From Sedimenticola selenatireducens (GTDB taxonomy: Bacteria; Pseudomonadota; Gammaproteobacteria; Chromatiales; Chromatiaceae), in the NCBI RefSeq assembly GCF_007625115.1, contig NZ_VMNH01000004.1, forward strand, positions 248,001-312,000: a stretch of DNA of 64,000 nt. Reading direction: 5' to 3'. The notes below the pieces were generated by a model that saw only the letters and a list, made by a program, of their open reading frames with translations, ran no database searches and was not told where the DNA came from. Positions 61,129-64,000 of the stretch are shown here, piece by piece. Position 1 is the first letter of the stretch; each line of letters opens with the position of its first letter. A program made the position numbers and the translations under genes.

Positions 61129-62655
61129 ATGATAATTCGTTTTGCCGACATGGAGATCGACACCGAGCGCTATGAATTGCGCAGGAAAGGCGAGCGAATC
61201 GCGATTGAACCATTGGTGTTTGACCTACTGGTCCATTTTGTAACACACCCAAATACTGTTTTCAGTCGTGACGATCTTATTGAAGTCGTATGGAGCGGGA
61301 GAATCGTATCCGACTCAACGGTGGCAAGTTGTATTAAGTCCGCTCGAAAGGCATTAGGCGATAGTGGTAAACGGCAGATATATATCAAGACGTTACAACG
61401 ACGTGGCTTTCAGTTTATTGGCATAATCGATAAAGACCAAGAGCCGTTTGCAGCACAAACCCGTAAATCGACAGCGCTTCGAGCAAAATATATCGAACCT
61501 TCGTTAATTGTTCTGCCCTTCAAAGCTATAACTGACCATCCTGCCATACATGTCTTCGCTGAAGGGCTGGTAGCCAACCTGGACGCGATACTGAATCGTA
61601 TCCCCCTTTTACGTATCAGCTCACCAGCCTCCAGCTACGCTGATCGTGATGTTGCGCCGACCGCTCGAATAATCCATGAAGAAACGGGTGTTGATTATGT
61701 GCTTGAAGGTAATGTGCAAACACTTGATAATCAAATCAGAACAAACATCCAATTGGTAGACGCCAAATCTGGGTTTCGATTGTGGGCGGGACAATTTGAA
61801 CAGCCACAGAATGATAATAAAGGCAATATGGACAGTGCCGTTATAGCTATCATTGCTAAACTGGAACCACAATTAAATCGCGCCATTTATAACAGCGTTA
61901 GAACCAACGAAGATGAGCCAAGCGCGCAAGCGTTATATCTCGAAGCCAGCGGTATTCTGGCACTGAAGGGTTGGCACATAGACACGTTCTCAGAAGCGGC
62001 CGACTTGCTACGTAGAAGCGCAGCACTCGACATGGATTTCGCCTTGGCGCCCGCTTATTTATCCTTGATTTTGGCATTAGGTCATCGCGTTGGACTGCTG
62101 GGTGAACGGGAGCAGACAAGGGAGGAAGCCATTCAAGCGGCCGAGCTTGCACTGCAACTGGATAATATGGATTCGACCGTATTGGGCTTTGCCGGCTGCG
62201 CGATGGCCGATCTTGGCCTGGTTAGCCGCGCCCTACCTATACTCAAGAATGCCGTTGAACTCAATCCAAACAACGCCCAAGCCTGGGCCGCACTCGGCTC
62301 CGCTTGCCTGATCGATAACAACCCGGAACTCGCCGTTACTTACCTGACTCGTGGGATTGACATGAGCCCACTGGATAATCGTCTAGCCGTATGGGAAGCG
62401 CTTCTGGCGTTGGCGTTGATGCTCACTCATGAGCTGGAGGCTGCTCAGGCTCGGGCGGAGCTTGCCTGTCAACGGGATGATCGAACCTACTTATCACGTG
62501 TAGTACTCGCTGCTGTATTGCTGTGCCGCAGAATGCCCGAAGCCGCACAACAGGCGCTGGCTGAAGCTTACAGGATCAAGCCCGACCTTTCAGACACAGA
62601 GATAGATGCGCTGATTACCGCCAAATTGGGAAAACAGTTACGGGCACTATGCTAA
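61129..62655 (+). CDS. Winged-HTH regulator with TolB-like and TPR regions
   Basis: A 508-residue protein. Residues about 5-95 form an OmpR/PhoB-type winged HTH (RYELRRKGERIAIEPLVFDLL, SRDDLIEVVWSGRIVSDSTVASCIKSARKALGDSG, KTLQRRGFQFIG). About 115-230 hold a TolB/FlgO-like domain (IVLPFKAITDHPAIHVFAEGL and GVDYVLEGNVQTLDNQIRTNI), and the C-terminal half has TPR-like helices (AQALYLEASGILALKG, NPNNAQAWAALGSACLIDNN). No membrane segment was seen, so it is a soluble regulator of the kind sometimes called CadC-like. It probably activates nearby genes; the methyltransferase follows 166 bases later. Confidence 0.8.
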   Translation: MIIRFADMEIDTERYELRRKGERIAIEPLVFDLLVHFVTHPNTVFSRDDLIEVVWSGRIVSDSTVASCIKSARKALGDSGKRQIYIKTLQRRGFQFIGIIDKDQEPFAAQTRKSTALRAKYIEPSLIVLPFKAITDHPAIHVFAEGLVANLDAILNRIPLLRISSPASSYADRDVAPTARIIHEETGVDYVLEGNVQTLDNQIRTNIQLVDAKSGFRLWAGQFEQPQNDNKGNMDSAVIAIIAKLEPQLNRAIYNSVRTNEDEPSAQALYLEASGILALKGWHIDTFSEAADLLRRSAALDMDFALAPAYLSLILALGHRVGLLGEREQTREEAIQAAELALQLDNMDSTVLGFAGCAMADLGLVSRALPILKNAVELNPNNAQAWAALGSACLIDNNPELAVTYLTRGIDMSPLDNRLAVWEALLALALMLTHELEAAQARAELACQRDDRTYLSRVVLAAVLLCRRMPEAAQQALAEAYRIKPDLSDTEIDALITAKLGKQLRALC

Positions 62656-62821
62656 ATATTTGGCATGACACTGCCCTTTTAGCTCGTCTACACAAGATCC
62701 CCATAAAACCTCCACATTAGCCACAAGCACGCCCCGCTTACCCTCACTAGTATTTCACTCAGTTGGTTCACAGCAGAACAATTCGACACCAACACACAAG
62801 TAAAATACCGAGGAGAACGTC

Positions 62822-63655
62822 ATGACTAACACCGCTCACAATATCCAGCCACAAACACCAAATTACGATGTGATCAAGACCAAACAACAAATCGCCTGGG
62901 GTTCCGGTGATTATTCCCGGGTGGGTGTGACCCTGCAGATTTCAGGGGAACAGCTGTGTGAGGCCATGGATCTCCATGCGGGACAGAGTGTCCTGGATGT
63001 TGCCGGTGGTAATGGGAATGCGAGCCTGGCTGCCGCACGACGTTTTTGTAAAGTAATTTCCACCGATTATGTTCCAACACTTCTTGCTCACTCCCAACGG
63101 CGAGCTGAAGCAGATGGCCTGGCGATCGAATATCAGCAAGCCGATGCAGAAGCACTGCCCTTCTCGGACAATAGTTTTGACAATGTCATTTCAACCTTTG
63201 GCGTGATGTTTACACCCAATCAATCACAAGCGGCGTCTGAGTTGATTCGTGTTTGTAAACCTGGTGGAAAGATTGGCATGGCGAATTGGACACCTGGGGG
63301 GTTTATCGGCGAATTGTTTAAGATCATCGGTCAGTACATCTCACCACCCTCCGGTGTAAATTCACCCTCCACATGGGGAACGACAACATTTCTGGAAAAC
63401 AACTTCGGTCCACATACGGCGCAGATAAAGAGTGAATCGCGCCATTTTACCTTTCGATATCAATCACCCCAACATTGGCTCGACTTGTTCGCCACCTATT
63501 ACGGGCCCCTGTTGAAGACCTTTGAATCGCTTGATGAATCCACGGGTGCAAAGTTAAGCACCGATGTTTTGAACTTGATTCAGCGGTTCAACAAGGCTGA
63601 TGACGGGACAATGGTGGTCCCATCAGAGTATCTGGAGATCGTAGCCGTTAAGTAA
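62822..63655 (+). CDS. Class I SAM-dependent methyltransferase
   Basis: A 277-residue enzyme with the methyltransf_11 or 25 pattern: motif I VLDVAGGNGNASLAAA, ISTDYVPTLLAHSQRRAEADGL, ADAEALPFSDNSFDNVISTFG and VCKPGGKIGMANWTPGGF. SAM would bind at the Gly-rich loop. Its substrate is unknown. It starts with GAGGAGAACGTC before the ATG and is 60 bases before the OsmC gene. Confidence 0.88.
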   Translation: MTNTAHNIQPQTPNYDVIKTKQQIAWGSGDYSRVGVTLQISGEQLCEAMDLHAGQSVLDVAGGNGNASLAAARRFCKVISTDYVPTLLAHSQRRAEADGLAIEYQQADAEALPFSDNSFDNVISTFGVMFTPNQSQAASELIRVCKPGGKIGMANWTPGGFIGELFKIIGQYISPPSGVNSPSTWGTTTFLENNFGPHTAQIKSESRHFTFRYQSPQHWLDLFATYYGPLLKTFESLDESTGAKLSTDVLNLIQRFNKADDGTMVVPSEYLEIVAVK

Positions 63656-63715
63656 GCCTATGTGGCTGAAATCTATCGAGCACACCCTTATCAAATTACT
63701 GTGAGGCGTAAAACA

Positions 63716-64000
63716 ATGACCCATCAAGACAACATGACCGTCCGTGATCGGCAGGACCCATTACGTGAACGTTATAATGATAACCCCCAGGAAGCCGCTA
63801 TCACCGACCGGGCTAAAACATCAGGAGGTAGCACAAGCGACCCCTTTCATGGAATGGTCCAGCCCGGCAAACCAGACTATGGTGTGTCGTGGCCATTTGG
63901 TATTCACTATGCTGTAGGCGGTTACCACGACGCACCCAATCCGGGTGATCTGCTTTCCGCGGCCCTGGCGGCTTGCCTGGATTCGACGCTGCGTATTATT
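63716..64000 (+). CDS. OsmC family protein, 3' end cut
   Basis: From ATG 63716 the frame is open to the window end, giving 95 residues. The text near the end, GGYHDAPNPGDLLSAALAAC, followed by LDSTLRII, is the OsmC signature with the reactive Cys. OsmC/Ohr proteins are thiol peroxidases against organic hydroperoxides, or related redox proteins. The N-terminal 45 residues are polar and unlike the short Ohr start. The second Cys and the end lie outside the window. Confidence 0.82.
   Translation, partial: MTHQDNMTVRDRQDPLRERYNDNPQEAAITDRAKTSGGSTSDPFHGMVQPGKPDYGVSWPFGIHYAVGGYHDAPNPGDLLSAALAACLDSTLRII

Noticed and set aside
1-64000. CRISPR array, tRNA, rRNA, prophage or toxin-antitoxin pair
   Set aside because: No regularly spaced repeats, cloverleaf pattern, rRNA text, phage structural genes or convincing toxin-antitoxin pair were seen by reading.

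Overview
The window looks like chromosomal DNA of a gammaproteobacterium, probably a respiring environmental organism of the sulfur-oxidiser or marine-sediment kind. This is inferred from gene content (cytochrome c4-like and c'-like proteins, PanP-type decarboxylase, RND pump with an AcrR-type regulator, complete C-P lyase operon, LpxL-type acyltransferase, CHASE2 kinase) and from mid-range base composition. No rRNA, tRNA, prophage or CRISPR array was seen. Both ends cut genes: an OmpA-type lipoprotein at base 1 and an OsmC-family gene at base 64000.

Layout. 1-5970: cut lipoprotein, then small metabolic or unknown genes on the plus strand (membrane protein, VOC protein, cold-shock/DUF1294 fusion, PPOX-fold protein, YjbR protein), PanP and a diheme cytochrome. 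5967-11045: minus strand, with an old yellow enzyme, cytochrome c', and a CHASE2 histidine kinase followed by a TerB-like protein. 11224-17115: pyruvate kinase, HlyU-like protein, a LysR regulator divergent from pirin plus glutathionyl-hydroquinone reductase, a chemoreceptor without a sensor domain, and a candidate small secreted protein. 17212-22985: RND pump and adaptor divergent from an AcrR-type repressor, with two matching operators between them, then a TauE/SafE permease. 23201-26533: two secreted proteins of unknown function, the first built from a three-times repeated motif. 26698-31471: PPOX-fold protein, then nikR and an ECF-type nickel transporter set (nikK, nikM, nikL, nikQ, nikO). 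31472-34850: A+T-rich secreted protein, DMT exporter and an intact IS630-family element with terminal repeats and a TA target duplication. 35064-42075: MscK-type channel, a nested palindromic repeat, RecQ, and two paired one-pass membrane coiled-coil proteins. 42324-52828: phosphonate uptake and C-P lyase operon phnCDEFGHIJKLMNP, in the Escherichia coli order without phnO. 53112-64000: Lon-like protease next to a PolX-N-terminal-like HhH protein, DUF1488 and a tiny Lys-rich protein, a roughly 0.7 kb gene-poor stretch, LpxL-type acyltransferase, DUF4399, RHH protein, DJ-1/PfpI protein, a MITE-like inverted repeat, a wHTH/TPR regulator, a methyltransferase and OsmC.

The best points for a second look are: the nickel transporter gene nikM, whose conserved N-terminus can only be reached from an ATC codon; the secreted pair at 23201-26533; the paired membrane coiled-coil proteins at 40939-42075; the CHASE2 kinase/TerB pair; the hairpin that separates phnD from phnE; and two composite palindromic elements at 38546-38744 and 60726-60907. 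All family assignments come from reading the sequence, without database searches.
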